Below, piece after piece: positions 24,964 through 37,700 of a stretch of 64,000 nucleotides of DNA. Location of the stretch: positions 22,545,501 through 22,609,500 of the forward strand of contig NC_068557.1 of assembly GCF_022201045.2 (NCBI RefSeq). Reading direction: 5' to 3'. This DNA is from Citrus sinensis (lineage: Eukaryota > Streptophyta > Magnoliopsida > Sapindales > Rutaceae). Each line of letters starts with the position of its first letter. Positions within the stretch are counted from its first letter, which is position 1. Under the pieces are notes generated by a model. That model had not been told where the DNA came from. It did not search any database and saw nothing but the letters and a program-made list of their open reading frames with translations. A program made the translations under genes and the position numbers.

Positions 24964-26842
24964 CTATCTCTTCTGTTTCTTTAAAAGTGAAGCAGCACGC
25001 AGAAACATCTTATCAACTTCATCAAAATGGAAAGAGTCTTCATCTTTCCCCAAAGATTTGACATTTCTCAAGTCAATAGATATTTGCCGGAGGTGTTCTT
25101 CGAAATCTTCATGCTCTTCATCATTTTGCACTGGAAATTTATCAAACTGATCCAAATAAAGTGGTCGGAGTTCTGCCTTCTCCTCAGTTTCTGTCTCGGA
25201 GTCGGTCTCAAAAATATCTGATAAATCTTCAGAATCTGATGCCATCAATGACTCAGTTGTAGGATCATTTTCAGAACACTCCATCATGCTTGGAATGCTT
25301 CCAAAGTCTGGCTTATCTAGTTCAGTGTTTTGGACATCTTCTGCCGCATCAGATCTATTTTCAGCTCTTGTTTCAGCCTGTGCTCGATGCAACTCTAGTT
25401 CCTGCTCAAGTTTTGGAATATATTTCCTAACAGCTCGAAGGCCATCTCTATATTTAGATTTATCCAAAGCCTGTAACAGAGAAATGAAAAGGGAACGCTA
25501 AATATCGTATGAAAGATTTTGAAAAACAGAATAGATGGACATGGGTTCAAAACTTACAACTAGAATGAGGACAGATCACTTAACGGTTAACAGCAGAAAG
25601 AAGAATATGATGCATTCAGCATATTTATAGAGTGTATGGATCAAGGAAGAGAAGCAAAACCTTCTTTCTAGAGAGTGTGATCCGAGGTGACATTATCTCT
25701 GTTGGGGGTTGAGCATAATTCTTCCCTCTGTACATGATTATTGTATTTTCTTCATGAATTTCAAGAACAATGCCTCCAGTCAGTCTTGCTAGCTCAGCTG
25801 CAATCTCCTTAACCTCCTCTGCTGAGAATGTCTTTACAATCACCTTCAGAGTCTGATGTTTCTTCCAATGCAAGTGCATGTTCAGAATTACACCCTGGTA
25901 TATTCCTCGTCTTCCAACTGGAACGTAATTCTTGCACTTGCGACCCATCTTCAGAAAATAAAAGTGCTCTTCTGGTGTTAATATCTCTGGATCATGGGTC
26001 ATTTCTGAGGACTCCTTCGGTTCAATCTTTTTCAATCCTTCAACAATCCTTTCCTCTTTCTTCCGAGCCTGGAAAAGAACCAGTAGCAGAATAGACCCTA
26101 AGCATCTAAAACCAGGATGATAAATGGTCATAATCCAACAAGTTGATACTATGTTGAATATCTAAAATAAATCTTTATTTCTGATCAAATCCAACTCGAA
26201 GTCAATTAAGAGAATCACATTAAACTGGATGTTTACCTTTCTCAGCTTATACAAAATTTTTTCTTCGGCCGTCATCCTTTCATACTCTTTCTTCTTCTTA
26301 TACCTAAAGTGCTTTAACCACCTTACAACTGCCCGTTTTCCCTTGAGTTTTTTCCTCTTAACTTTAGCAACACCGGCTCCGTCAGCAGATGAGCTATTTT
26401 CAGAACTTTCCTGTTTCTCCACAACTTTTTCAATAGAATTCCGCAAAGGAGCTGAATGTATCCACAGACGCCCCTCTATTGAGAATCTTTTTAAACCATA
26501 GCATGGTCCAAAAGCCTTGCACAAAACATCAACCATGCTACTGCAATGTAAGCTAAGTCTCATGCAAATTCCAAACTTACAGATATAAACTAATTTAAGC
26601 CTAATAAATTACAAACGCAACTCAATCAAACAAATTTCTTTTTTACATTTTGAAAATAAATAAATAAAAGATTCAATTTTTACACATATTGAGAGTGGGA
26701 GAGAGCAGTACCTGATTCTTTGAAAAGGATATTTATTATAAGAAAAGGGTTTGAATATGTGGAATTTCGAGAGGAGAATCTTGAACTGCGGAGATTTACG
26801 AAGAGCCATTGAAGCTGAGGAAACCAAAACCCTTCCCCCCAT
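24964..26842 (-). CDS. Single CRM-domain RNA-binding protein (organellar intron splicing factor type)
   Basis: Four exons, 26842-26712, 26540-26237, 26068-25661 and 25470-24964, close in frame to 449 residues. A basic, Ser-rich N-terminus suits an organelle targeting peptide. A Lys-rich segment (KVKRKKLKGKRAVVRWLKHF) follows. One CRM/YhbY domain (about 174-268) carries the GRRG loop at 197-200, then an acidic tail with ETDSETETEEKAE. CRM proteins bind group II introns in chloroplasts or mitochondria. Single-domain members of this length include Arabidopsis At3g25440, At4g13070 and the mitochondrial CFM9. I chose the ATG at 26842; a second Met twelve codons on is also plausible. The gene lies tail-to-tail with the FAR1 gene, about 420 bp apart. 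Confidence 0.92.
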
Positions 26843-27307
26843 TTTCTCAATCTGTTTCTGTTTCAGTTGTTTGCTCTCGAGCCGGTCCAGTATTTCTAAA
26901 GTCTCTCGACCGGTTGAGCCGGTCTCGGTTCTGCCCGCAGACGCGGCCTGTTCATACAAAAGGCCCCTTACCTTTGTAGGCCCATTACCTCGTAACCACA
27001 TAGTAACAGTGTATTTTTGTTATAATTATTGACATTAATACTAAGTTACTAATCAGATAATTCCTGAAACACAACTAAATCATTTGAAATTAGTGTTAAC
27101 AAATAAACAAAAGATTGAACTGGAAAATAATGATAAAGGTCACCAATCAATAAGCCGATATAAAACATTGATATGATGAAAAATGAACCCAGAAAAGGGA
27201 CATTGTATACTCTTTCTAAATGAAATGATACAACAAGTTACCCTCGATGAGGTTCATTTAATTCTAATTCATAGAACTCTTCTAATACAAGATTAATTAT
27301 TTATTAA

Positions 27308-27757
27308 TCATCTCAAGGCAGCAAATCCACCGCCTTTCATCATCTGCTTAAACTCATTGTAATTCACCATTCCATCTCCATCAACATCAACTTTCTTTAT
27401 CATCAACTTGCAATCTTCTACGGTTCTTCCTTGCTTGAGCCCCAAGGAAGCCAAAACTGATCTCAATTCTTCTACTGTTATATAACCGTCTCCATTTTGA
27501 TCAAACACGTTGAATGCTTCTTTCATGTCTTCTTCCTCGTCTCTCTCATCCATTATCGTTTGATACAAGGATCCAAACTCATTTATGTCTACGTAACCGT
27601 CGCCATTCACATCTATTTTTTCAATCATTTGAACCAATTCATTATCAGGAATATAGATTCCCAAATTTTTTAATGAGTCGCTTAACTCTTTCCTTGTGAT
27701 CTTTCCATCTCCATTCCTGTCAAACATTTGAAAGACTCGACGAAGTTCCGTATCCAT
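27308..27757 (-). CDS. Calmodulin-like protein with four EF-hands (CML3/CML7 type)
   Basis: Intronless, 149 residues, the same length as calmodulin. Four canonical EF-hand loops start at D13, D49, D86 and D124, each with the D-x-D/N-x-D-G pattern and Glu at position 12, so all four should bind calcium. It has no N-terminal extension, unlike CML5/MSS3. The closest remembered relatives are Arabidopsis CML7 and CML3. Its role is likely a cytosolic calcium sensor; CML7-type proteins are linked to root-hair and pollen-tube growth (family knowledge). It lies next to a FAR1 factor and a ferredoxin-like gene, the same grouping I recall around At3g07480-At3g07500. Confidence 0.95.
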   Translation of the reverse strand: MDTELRRVFQMFDRNGDGKITRKELSDSLKNLGIYIPDNELVQMIEKIDVNGDGYVDINEFGSLYQTIMDERDEEEDMKEAFNVFDQNGDGYITVEELRSVLASLGLKQGRTVEDCKLMIKKVDVDGDGMVNYNEFKQMMKGGGFAALR

Positions 27758-28620
27758 GATGATCGCTTAAAAAACAAAAACACACCGACAAAAACAACTG
27801 ATAACAAATGATGCAATACAATAATAAAAGAAGCTTAGGAAAGTTTATATAAATGTGATAACAGAAGTGTAACTGAAAATAACACAAGCAATAATTTGTT
27901 AAAGAAGATATGAACAAAATAGAAATATGTGGTGAGTGTGAGGAGAAATTTAAGAAAGATTAACAAAACAAAATCAAACGAAACAATTGGTTATTAGTGT
28001 TGATAAACTATGAAGAGACCAGTGCTTTTTTTGGAGTGTTTGGTTTGTTGAGTATGTCCTAAAATATAGAGCGGCAATTTGTGGCTAATTAATTTTGGTA
28101 CTAAATTTAGATGAGGATGAAATTGGAGTTGGTTAAAAATGGATTATTAGTATAACATTTTGGACGGTCGGTTTTGATGGGATTTACTGAAAAAGTTGAG
28201 TGGTAAAAATGGAGGCAAAGAAGCATGACACGTGGAGATCTCTTATTAAAATAAAATGGATAATATTAAATGGTTAGAATTTATATTCAAAGGTAATTAT
28301 TGATTTAAAAATTCTAGCACATTATATTAGTTCTAGGGAAAAAAAAGAATAAATAAAGAAGCTAGATTTTTCTTTTTTCTTTTTATAAAAAAAGAAGGGG
28401 AAAAATAAAAGCAAACTTATAAGAATAGTAGCACAACTGTAGCCCGTAGGTTGGTTTATTTTATCTGCAATAAAAGTTATATGGACATAAGTTAATAATT
28501 GGTTCAATAATTAATTATTTAGTTATTAAGTAAAAATTGGACATAACATTTATTTTAAGTGGAAATAGGATGTTGTTTAATAAAATGTAAACATTGGTCC
28601 ATTAAATTAGAATAAAAATA
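27758..28620. other. CML upstream region, no gene
   Basis: AT-rich, with transcription start elements of the CML gene presumably on the minus strand. I see no convincing coding exon. Confidence 0.5.
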
Positions 28621-28800
28621 ATAAAAAAGGGCTAATGGGCTTCCTATATAAGGTCCTTGACTTGGATCCAAGCAGCCCAACGGAGAAAAGAAAGCCCATT
28701 CGATTCTAAACCCCAACCCTAGTCTTTGCTCCTTTTGTGTATAAAGTACTTGCTTCGACCATCGTCTAGTAATCTCCTCCGCCTCCAGTAGCCAAGGTCG
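28621..28800 (+). promoter_or_regulatory. Promoter-like cluster (site II, TATA, telo-like box) without a following ORF
   Basis: Within 100 bp there are TGGGCTT (28636), a TATATAAGG TATA box (28644-28653), an inverted TGGGCTT (AAGCCCA, 28692) and an AACCCTAG telo-like box (28715). Site II plus telo boxes typify ribosomal-protein and snoRNA genes in plants. A GC-richer leader-like stretch follows, but no ORF over 60 codons is found downstream. A non-coding transcript or a lost gene could explain this. Confidence 0.45.
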
Positions 28801-30889
28801 ATTCTTCTGTGTTCATTTTCTGAATCTGTATCTATGTTTTCTTTTTTCTTTTCTTTTTTTTTTTTCCTTTATATTTGTTTTGGAAAAGTTAATTTATAAT
28901 TTAGAGAGCCAAGCAAGTCAGCTTCTTGACTGGATCGAAACAGGAAAACGATCCAGGCAATTAAATATTTTAATAAACTTGCGAAATGGAACTCGCCAGT
29001 CTCACTCGCCTGAATCTGACCCTTCTTGATTTTTCAGGCCCTTTACCTACTGGCATATTTTTAATTCCCAGTAAGCAAACGCACTCTGTCCCTAAACCGT
29101 CTGTTGAAAGACGAATGTTTTGAGGCAATTTCTTCGTTTGCGAAAGCAAATGTGAATACCCAGCTCACTCGTCTATATGATCTCAGTCATTTATTTATGT
29201 GATCATATCGGGCACATGGCTTGGTTACATCTTAGTGCTAATAATATTTCATTTTGACTTGAATTTGTGATCTTTATAAAGGGGTGACGATTGCATTTGA
29301 ATGTAGACGCGGTCGCCCCTTTTTTTAACTATTTATCTAAATTATTCTTTTTCCTAATTTAAAATAAAATCGAACGTGCGTTTTGTTGTTGTTAGACAAT
29401 TCGTAATTAACTTGTTTTGCCACCGGTGTCTGTCTGGTCGGTTAATTGGACGATCAAGATACAATTTTATTATGGCAGAAGCTAGTAAATGATCTACTTT
29501 TTCGCGTACGGGGCGGGCGTTGTTATTCTGAACACCAGCAATTATAACCATTCTGGAAGCCAAGCCAACAAGAAGAGAGTGTGTATAAAGAACAAAAATT
29601 TTAAGTTCAATAAATGGAAGGATTTGGAGCACATTTTAAGACCAACCGTAATTGACGAGAAGCATAATCTAAAATGCTTCTCTTCAGAAAGGCATGGAAA
29701 AAGCCACATGAAAAAGAAAAAGAATGAGAAACTTTAAACAACCATCTCTTTGGGATCTTCTTTGATGTTTATAACTACTATGACACCATTAATAAAGTGA
29801 TCCAAACAGAACATGACTGAAGCAAAGTGATCTTCTCTGATCATCTCTATATTGAAGCGGTATTAACAATGCTTAATGAAGGAAAAACACCTAAAAGGAC
29901 AATCTCGAAGCCTCTACTCTAAAGAGCCAAATCAATTGAAGAGAGTTTATTCTTCTCAACTAAAAATCAGGCTTAACAAGCTTCTGCCAACTTGTACACT
30001 CTCTTCACCCATTTACAGTTTGCACTCCTGGAGTCAACCTCACATTCATGATAAAAAGTTGAAATAACAGAATATCCTTATGATAAATCACAAGACTAAA
30101 ACCTCATCCAAAATTATGGATAACAATGTTAGTCCAAGGCATCTCACTAACACTGAGAAACAGAGATGGTAGCAAATTGCAACTATAACTCAACACTCAA
30201 CATATGCCAATATTATAATCTCGTTTTCACTCATTCATTGCCACAATACCCTACCCAGCTATGTACATTCTCCAGCTAAATGACCTAAGATTATGCTAAG
30301 GCTAGTCAGTGTAAATGATATCATTTGAATGAAAATAATATACATATTAAGAGCAGATTTACTAGTGCTTTACCAAACTCAGCATGGGATTCTAAGGGGT
30401 TTCTACTGATATATATTTGAATCCACATTACAACTAGAAAGTAAGATTAGCCCTTTCATCTACATGGTATGTATATCCAACATTTTGATGAAATCCATTA
30501 TATTGTTACAAATTAAAGACTAAATCGATGAATCAGCTGTGAGATTTCAACTAGAATTTTAGAAATGGCTTGCCACATTCAACAGGAACTTCATAGAACT
30601 ACAACAACACCACGAAGTTCCATTGAAACATTAATATCTTGATGCTTAATTCCATGAATATTATTAATGATTCACAAAGCTAAAGCACCTACAACAAGAT
30701 AACAAAATGGAATTCCAAAATGTCCACATTCATAAACTTCAAAGGCAATCTCACGTACAAGAAAGCCATGAACATTAAACAAACATATGGAAACAGTTCT
30801 TAATCGCCGTAAAAAGTTTAAATCTTTGACAATTATTACCTCCCCAGAAGCACAAAAAACGCACCGTTTTAACCAAAAATAAATAAACA
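28801..30889. other. Long stretch without a coding gene
   Basis: Possible transcribed non-coding DNA downstream of the promoter-like cluster, including a GC-rich hairpin followed by a T-run at 29281-29326. 29750-30889 resembles 3' flanking DNA of the minus-strand ferredoxin-like gene. No tRNA, snRNA or C/D snoRNA was recognised. Confidence 0.4.
29281..29326 (+). terminator. GC-rich hairpin followed by seven T (possible pol III-like 3' end)
   Basis: GGGGTGAC (29281-29288) pairs with GTCGCCCC (29312-29319) with one G-U pair. Seven T follow at 29320-29326. A TTTATAAA word sits just before the hairpin. No known RNA family was recognised, so this is weak evidence for a small RNA end. Confidence 0.3.
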
Positions 30890-31366
30890 TTACGGAGTAT
30901 CCCATGGCCTGGGCTCGGGAACAGCCACGACCATGCCTTCAAGATCGTGCGTGAGCACCACCTGACACCCGAGCCTGGAATGCAAATTCAACACGCGAGC
31001 GCGTGAGTTCCTCTTGAGCACGTACTCCTCTTCGTAGGATCTCGGAGGCAGCCTATCGAGCCACTCTTGAGCAATGTTGACTTCGCACTCGGCGGAGCAG
31101 GCGTCGATCTCTTCTAATCGGTGGGAGGCAGGGTCGATGAGGCCACTGTTGGTCAGAGCTTTGAGGAGAGTCTGACCGGCGAGGCCAATTATCGGGCGCT
31201 TCTGACCGTCGGGGTCGATGGCGAAGAGGTGGACGATTCGGTCGGCGACTTTGGCGGAGGGGGCGGCGGTAGCGGAGGAGCGGTGGGTCAGGGATTTGGA
31301 GAGGGGAGAGAGTGAAGGAAGGCGATGGATTTGGGAGGAGAGTTTTTGGAGTGTTGATATCGCCAT
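30890..31366 (-). CDS. C1-FDX: Ferredoxin-like subunit of plant mitochondrial complex I (C1-FDX type)
   Basis: Single-exon, 158 residues from the ATG at 31366; an upstream in-frame Met at 31468 would add an unlikely leader. A Ser/Arg-rich N-terminus (1-35) fits a mitochondrial presequence, followed by a 2Fe-2S ferredoxin-like fold. The cluster motif is degenerate. Cysteines are at 90, 94 and 134, but the first Cys of C-x5-C-x2-C is missing and the CSAEC spacing is one residue too long. This matches what I recall of Arabidopsis At3g07480, the bridge ferredoxin linking the two arms of complex I, which binds an iron ion rather than a normal cluster. Its neighbour is a CML gene, as in Arabidopsis. 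Confidence 0.88.
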   Translation of the reverse strand: MAISTLQKLSSQIHRLPSLSPLSKSLTHRSSATAAPSAKVADRIVHLFAIDPDGQKRPIIGLAGQTLLKALTNSGLIDPASHRLEEIDACSAECEVNIAQEWLDRLPPRSYEEEYVLKRNSRARVLNLHSRLGCQVVLTHDLEGMVVAVPEPRPWDTP

Positions 31367-31469
31367 TCTTTCGAGAAAAATTGGGGGTTTGATTCGATGT
31401 GAGCTATTTTGATTTCGTAACTTTTGGTTACTTGCTTCTCTCCTGTTAGTACCGTAAGGTGAGGTCAAG

Positions 31470-32614
31470 TGAGTTGTTATTATATTATATATAATTTTTT
31501 TAATTTAATTTTCTCTTACAAAATTAAATTCAAATACAGATAATATTTTTAACATAATAATGAACTCAAGTTTATATTCAATTGATTTGACAAATATATT
31601 TACAAAGCAGATGTTTGCCCCTAATCAAACCCAGGTCAAAACCTAAAACGGCACCAAAATGACGTCATTTCATTATTATTATTATTATTATTTGTTTTGA
31701 TTTACCGCACCGTTTGGCTTAGAAAAGGCAAAAGCAACAACAACCCAGCTTTTATCTTCCTCTTTGTTTCACCACACAACCCGAACATAGAACCCAATTG
31801 TAAAAGCCAAAAGCAACGAGAATGTAGTTGCTTTCTCTTCCTCTAGGCGATAGGGTTTGGCTTAGATCACGCTCAAGCAAAAGCTTGAACAAGGATGAGT
31901 TTCAGCATTATCCTTCAAAGATGAGTTTGGGCATTTACAGTGGCTGTGAAAATTTTCTAATAGAAAATTCGTTTTCTATGTGGCTTTGCAATAAGGTAAG
32001 GTACTGTCTTCTTTGGTATAAAGTTGAGTTTCAAAGCTTGAATTTTTCTTGATGTTGATTAATAAGCGGGTATTGGATTACAAATGGTAATTTCAGGATG
32101 TGGTTGGAGCTAGATCGACAAAGGAAAGAGGAAATATTAGGTTGTGGCTGGAGCTGGTGGCTGGAACTCGATCGATGAAGGAAATGAAAGGGAAAATATT
32201 TAGTTATGGTTGGAGTTGGATCGACGAAGGAAACGAAAGGGAAAATATTTGGGTGGAAAAACAGCGTCATTTTTCATTAACAATCCACATTACAACCCAA
32301 ACACAGCTCCATCGACAAAGAAAATGGGAAATATTTGGCAAGGAAAAATGGCGTCGTTTTTGGCTTTAGCAAAACACTATATTTAAATTTCGAGGTTTGA
32401 CCCGGTGTAAATATCATTTTCCTTACATTTATATGTATATCAATTACAAAAGTGATGAGATAAAATTGGAGACAAAATCAATAGAATAAAGACATGTCTA
32501 TGGATGCTTGATAAATTAAAATAAATGATTTATCTTTTTATTATGAGATGCTAAAACTTCTCTTAGAAAGTCCCATTAACATTTAAATGCAGCCTATTTA
32601 CGAAGTCTCAAATT
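31470..32614. other. Intergenic with a degenerate tandem repeat
   Basis: Three ~50-60-bp units around TGGTTGGAGCTAGATCGACA at about 32098-32252, each ending in GGGAAAATATTT-like words. An (ATT)n microsatellite lies at about 31672-31692. No supported gene. Confidence 0.55.
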
Positions 32615-34366
32615 TGTTAGGAAATATGTCTTTTTTTTATAAGAACATTTCCTAAATTTCTCTTATCAGTAATTTTCTTTTTCAGAAGAATTCTTATTTA
32701 AGATATAAGTAATATTTTAACATTAAACTTTTTAAAAGAGGAATACAACTTAGATAAGGAAATGAATACTTCTCCTATAAAAAATAATCAATATGTATAA
32801 GGAGGTTGAGTTCACTTATTTGCATAACACAATAATCAGTTTCTCTGTAATTAAATATTTTTTAATGTGAGAGAAACGATAGATCTATTCAAAGATTGTG
32901 TTTTATTGAGATTTTGAGTATGAGAAAAATACTAGAGTGATTACAATAATTTTAAAATAGTATATTTTTCTCTTGTCGTCCTTGGTGGCTGTAGTTTTTT
33001 TTTTGGATATAAGAGTTTTTAACATAAATTATTGTGTTGTGTGATTGATTTTATTCTTTATCTATTTTCTATTTATTATTTGTTTGATATTTTTTTCTTG
33101 TAAGATATTGGGTGTGATTGAAATTTCCTAATAAGTTGTATCAAAGTTAAAGTTGCAACACAAAGCAAAGATGTCAACAATGAGGTTTTTAAAACATGTA
33201 AAGGAAAGAATAGAAAAGTTTTATGGAAGAATCAATTTTAGCTTGTGGAAAGTTCAAGTTAAGGATTTGTTGATTCAATCTATTTACACAAGGAAAGCAA
33301 AAGTGATGTAAACCATATTTGTATAGTGGAAACCCTTAGAGGTATGTAAACAATCAAGACACTTTAAAGAAGATTGTTGGATTAGAGCAAATTCGGCAGA
33401 CAACTTTAAATCAGTAAATGAAAATACTAGTAATATCAGTTTGTAGTGTATCTCTTTTCTCCATGAGAGACTCTTTATCCTTTTAGGTATACCATGGAAG
33501 ATGATTTATTACTACTGAAGGGTCCACAAGATTTGCACACAAGGTATGATTTGACATTGATGCAAAGTATGTGGTAAAATTTTTATGTTAATAACTAAAG
33601 ACTCGCAAGGAAGGCAAACATGAAAATAGGTATTTTCAGAAAGGTCGTTGACATGTGCTAAATACATGTACTCTAGGTAAGATGGAGTATAATAATTTTC
33701 GGTGTAGAGAATTACGACTGTTGGATATATGACAAATTTTACCTATGGTGGAGTGATTCTCATAAGTCAACAAGGTAGAGACGACATAGCTATGTGGATA
33801 CATGATGGATCATATTTTGTCATTCAATTGAAAAGCTTGCCAAGGTGGAGATTGTTAGGAATTATGTCTCTTTTTTCAACAAGGACAATTCCTAGGCTTT
33901 TTGTACTTTGTAGTTTTTTTTTTTTATTAAGAAGGATTCCTATTTAAGAAATAAATAATTTTCCTTTAGAACTTAACTTATTCAAGAAGAAATACAATTT
34001 ATATAATATAAATAATATTTTTCTTATAAAAAATAATCACTTTATATACAGAAGTTGAGTTTGTTTGTTTGCATAACTTAACAATCAATTTTTCTGCAAG
34101 TATACAATATTTAATGTGAGAAAAATAATAGGTATATTGAGAGATTATGTGTTATTGAAATTTTGGGTGTAAGAAAAAAATTAGCGTGATTCTAGTAAAT
34201 TTTCAGATAGTGAATTTTTCTTTCATTGTCTTTAGCGACTGTGGTTTTTCTCCAGTATAAAAATTCTTCGACGTAAATTTATGTTATATGATTAATTTTA
34301 TTCTCTATCTATTTTTTATTTATTATTTATTTAATATTTTTACTTGCACGATAAAATTTCCCAACA
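32615..34366 (+). mobile_element. Short copia-type LTR retrotransposon with gag remnant only
   Basis: LTRs at 32615-33133 and 33853-34366 (about 519 and 514 bp) begin TGTTAGGA; the right one ends CCCAACA and the left one ends with a degenerate CCTAATA. A degraded tRNA-Met primer site (TTGTATCAAAG, near 33136) follows the left LTR. A polypurine tract CCAAGGTGGAGATTG precedes the right one. AAATT/AAATC flank the element. The ~720-bp interior encodes a copia gag piece (FSLWKVQVKDLL) and a CCHC-like CKQSRHFKEDCW, with stops and no pol. It is non-autonomous, between TRIM and LARD in size, and the LTRs have diverged clearly, so it is old. Confidence 0.88.
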
Positions 34367-34725
34367 AAATCATACCTGTTAACCTTTTAAAAGAATTGAA
34401 AGAAAAGGAAAAGACTCGAATGCTGTGAAATTTTATTTGCTTGTAGTCTTTTAAATTGGTGGATGATACTCCCCCATGGCTGCATGACACTGGAAACAAA
34501 CCCCACAAAGCTGGGCACTTAGATTCAAAGTGCTCGATTATGACAGAAAACCTGACAAGCAAGTAAAGGATTTGATACATAACTCAAAACCAAAGACAAA
34601 GGAAGCACAAAACTTTAACATTTTATATTACACATGAATAGTTCCACAATTCTGTTTTAATGCAATCATTCCTCACATTAGCTGAAACACACAAATTATC
34701 CAGAGTTTGATTCAGGATACTCAAA
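34367..34725 (+). promoter_or_regulatory. Upstream region of the lipoxygenase gene
   Basis: About 360 bp between the copia element and the lipoxygenase ATG. No separate gene is seen. The LTR lies close enough to affect the promoter. Confidence 0.4.
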
Positions 34726-37700
34726 ATGATGAGCACGCAACACCGCGGCCCATGTTCTGACCTGCAGGAATGTTTTAGCTCTGTACAGAGTGCAAGCCAC
34801 GCACAAGCTAATCATGCTATAATCAAGGGAAAAATTGTCATTGATCACAGTCCAGGGCAATCAGGTCCTGGAAAATCAGCTTCTGTTCAGATTTTTAGCT
34901 GCACGAAAGTCGACCCAGGTAAGTTCAATTCTTTACATAACATCAAACTCCTATTGGTAACCTGCTAATCTTTCTTTTCTTGTTGCAATATCAGGCACTG
35001 GTAAAGGCAAGTTGAGTCATATAGCATACCTCAAGAATGGAAAGAGCCATAAGCATAATGGTACAAAAACCACAACTTATAAATTGAAGTTCTATGTCGA
35101 GCCTGATTTTGGAAATCCAGGGGCTTTTGTTATAGAAAATCAGCATAAGTATAAATTTTTCCTTCAAGCTGCAACCCTCCGCGCTCCGGACAAACAGGCT
35201 ATCCATTTCGATTGCAGGTCTTGGGTCTATCCAATCAAACTGACTAAGACACCCCGGATTTTCTTCTCAAACAAGGTAAGCTGTGATCTTTGGTCTCAAC
35301 TCTTTTCTTGTAATCTTTGGTCTCAATTCTTTTCTTCTTTTTCAAATCAATTTAACCCCCAATCTCGTGTGGCCTTGCTAGAGCTATCTTCCAAGCGAAA
35401 CACCAAGTACTCTTAAGGATTTGAGAAAACAAGAGCTTATAAGCTTGAGGGGAGATGGTATTGGAGAGAGGAAGGAATGGGAAAGAATATATGACTATGA
35501 TTACTACAATGATCTTGGCGATCCTGATATCGGTCCTGAACATGCTAGACCTGTATTGGGAGGCTCTGAATCACTTCCATATCCTCGCAGGGGGAGAACT
35601 GGTCGCCCTAAATGCCGAGCAGGTAACCTCATTGACCCTTTTCCAGTTTCATTGGCGAACAATAAATTCTGTGTTCACGCCAGTGTGACAACCAACTTTT
35701 GCGACTTCGATAATTTGTTTTATGAACATAGATCTCTCCACTGAGAGCCGACCAGAGAAAATCAACTTGGATATATATGTCCCCCCTGATGAGAGGTTTA
35801 GTTCCAAGAAGTTGTCTGAATTTATTGGAAATTCGATCCGTGCTAGTCTGCATTTCCTTATCCCTGAAGCAAAATCCTTGCTTGAAAAAGATCCCCATTT
35901 TCGGTCATTTGATGAGATAAGAGGCATGTTTTCAAGCAACAAAAGCCGGAAAGTGGAGGGATGGTTGACAAAGAAACTGCAGAAATTAGTACCGGAACAG
36001 CTATTGAAACAGCTTACACGTGCAAGCAAAGGAGACCCCATGAAGTTCCCAGAACCTCAAATTATAGCAAGTGATGCAGCCTACTATCTTCCATTCTTAT
36101 TCTATTTTTCTTTGTTTCCTTCTAGTTTTTGGCATTTTAAATGATAGCTATTAGCAACTCAAACTCCCTTATTTTGTGCTCCTTTGTTATTTAGACAATG
36201 ACCTGGCTTGGATGGAAGATGAGGAGTTTGGACGCCAAATGCTTGCTGGAATTAATCCTACACGTATTCGCTGCTTGGAGGTTTTCACTAACCAATGCAA
36301 AATTTCTTAAATCAAATTCAATCAAAACCAAAAATTGAAGCAAAAACAATTTCCTTAAAATGATAACACACAGCGCACACACAATGTTCTAATTTGAGCA
36401 TACCTTGCAGGTATTCCCACCGAAAGGGAAAAATGGAAAGATGAGTTCAATAACACTAGCAGACATAGAAGGCAGCCTCGATGGCCTGGATATTACACAG
36501 GTAGACATGTCATTTTCCTTTCTTCTCATTCATTCTGAGGCTTCAATGAGTGCATTATCTATCTTAGAGGCAAAATTTAACGTCCAATAAGCGAAGCAGG
36601 CAATGAACCAATGGCGAATCTATATCTTGGATCACCACGACTATCTCATGCCATTTTTAAGCAGAATTAACACTAGCAGCGTATGTGCTTATGCATCCCG
36701 AACACTACTGTTCTTAAGAAGTGATGCCACGTTAAAGCCAGTGGCAATAGAGCTAAGCCTCCCTAGCATATCTAGTGACGAGGTCAACAGGGTTTTTCTT
36801 CCAGCAAAGGAGGGTATTGAAGCAGCATTGTGGCAGCTTGCCAAAGCTCATGTCCTAGCTAATGACTCAGCTTACCATCAACTAGTCACCCATTGGTGAG
36901 TTCACATACTTTTGGGGTACAATTGTCAGAAAAAGTTCATGCAGTACTTAATATATGGTGCGTTTTTTATTTTCCAGGTTGCATACTCATGCAGTGGTCG
37001 AGCCATTCGTCATTGCCACTAGAAGGCAGTTAAGTGTGATGCATCCTGTCCATCGTCTATTAGATCCTCATTTCAAAGACACCATGCATGTAAATGCATT
37101 GGCTAGGAGTATCCTCTTAAACGCTGGTGGAATCCTTGAGAAGACATTGTTTCCTGGTAAAATTTGTATGGAGTTGTCTTCTGAGCTCTACAAAGAGTGG
37201 AGATTTGATGAACAAGCCCTCCCAAAAGATCTTATTAAGAGGTATTAACAACACTATCTCTATGGGTTTAGCATACACAACAATATCATACATTTTAACT
37301 CATGACATCAATTTTTCAGACGTTTAGCACTGGAAGACTCAGACTTGCCTACGGGGTGTCAAATTCTCTTCCAAGACTATCCCTATGGTTTAGATGGACT
37401 TGATGTATGGCTTGCCATTATGACATGGGTCAAAGATTATTGCTCCATCTTCTACAAAGATGATGATTCTGTCAAGTCTGACGAGGAAATCCAAGCATGG
37501 TGGAAAGAAATCCGAGAAGTAGGTCATGGTGATAAGCGCAATGCGAGCTGGTGGTTTGAAATGAACTCTCGTGACAACCTAATACAAGCTCTAACTATTC
37601 TCATATGGACTTCGTCAGCCCTTCATGCTTCAGTGAACTTTGGGCAGTATGCATATGCTGGATACCCTCCAAATCGTCCCACACTATGTCGAAAATTCAT

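Noticed and set aside
32031-32369. Open frames on both strands over 32.0-32.4 kb
   Set aside because: Produced by a degenerate ~55-bp tandem repeat; no conserved domain.
34991-36041. Several minus-strand open frames across the lipoxygenase exons
   Set aside because: Shadow frames of conserved lipoxygenase exons; no motif or splice logic of their own.
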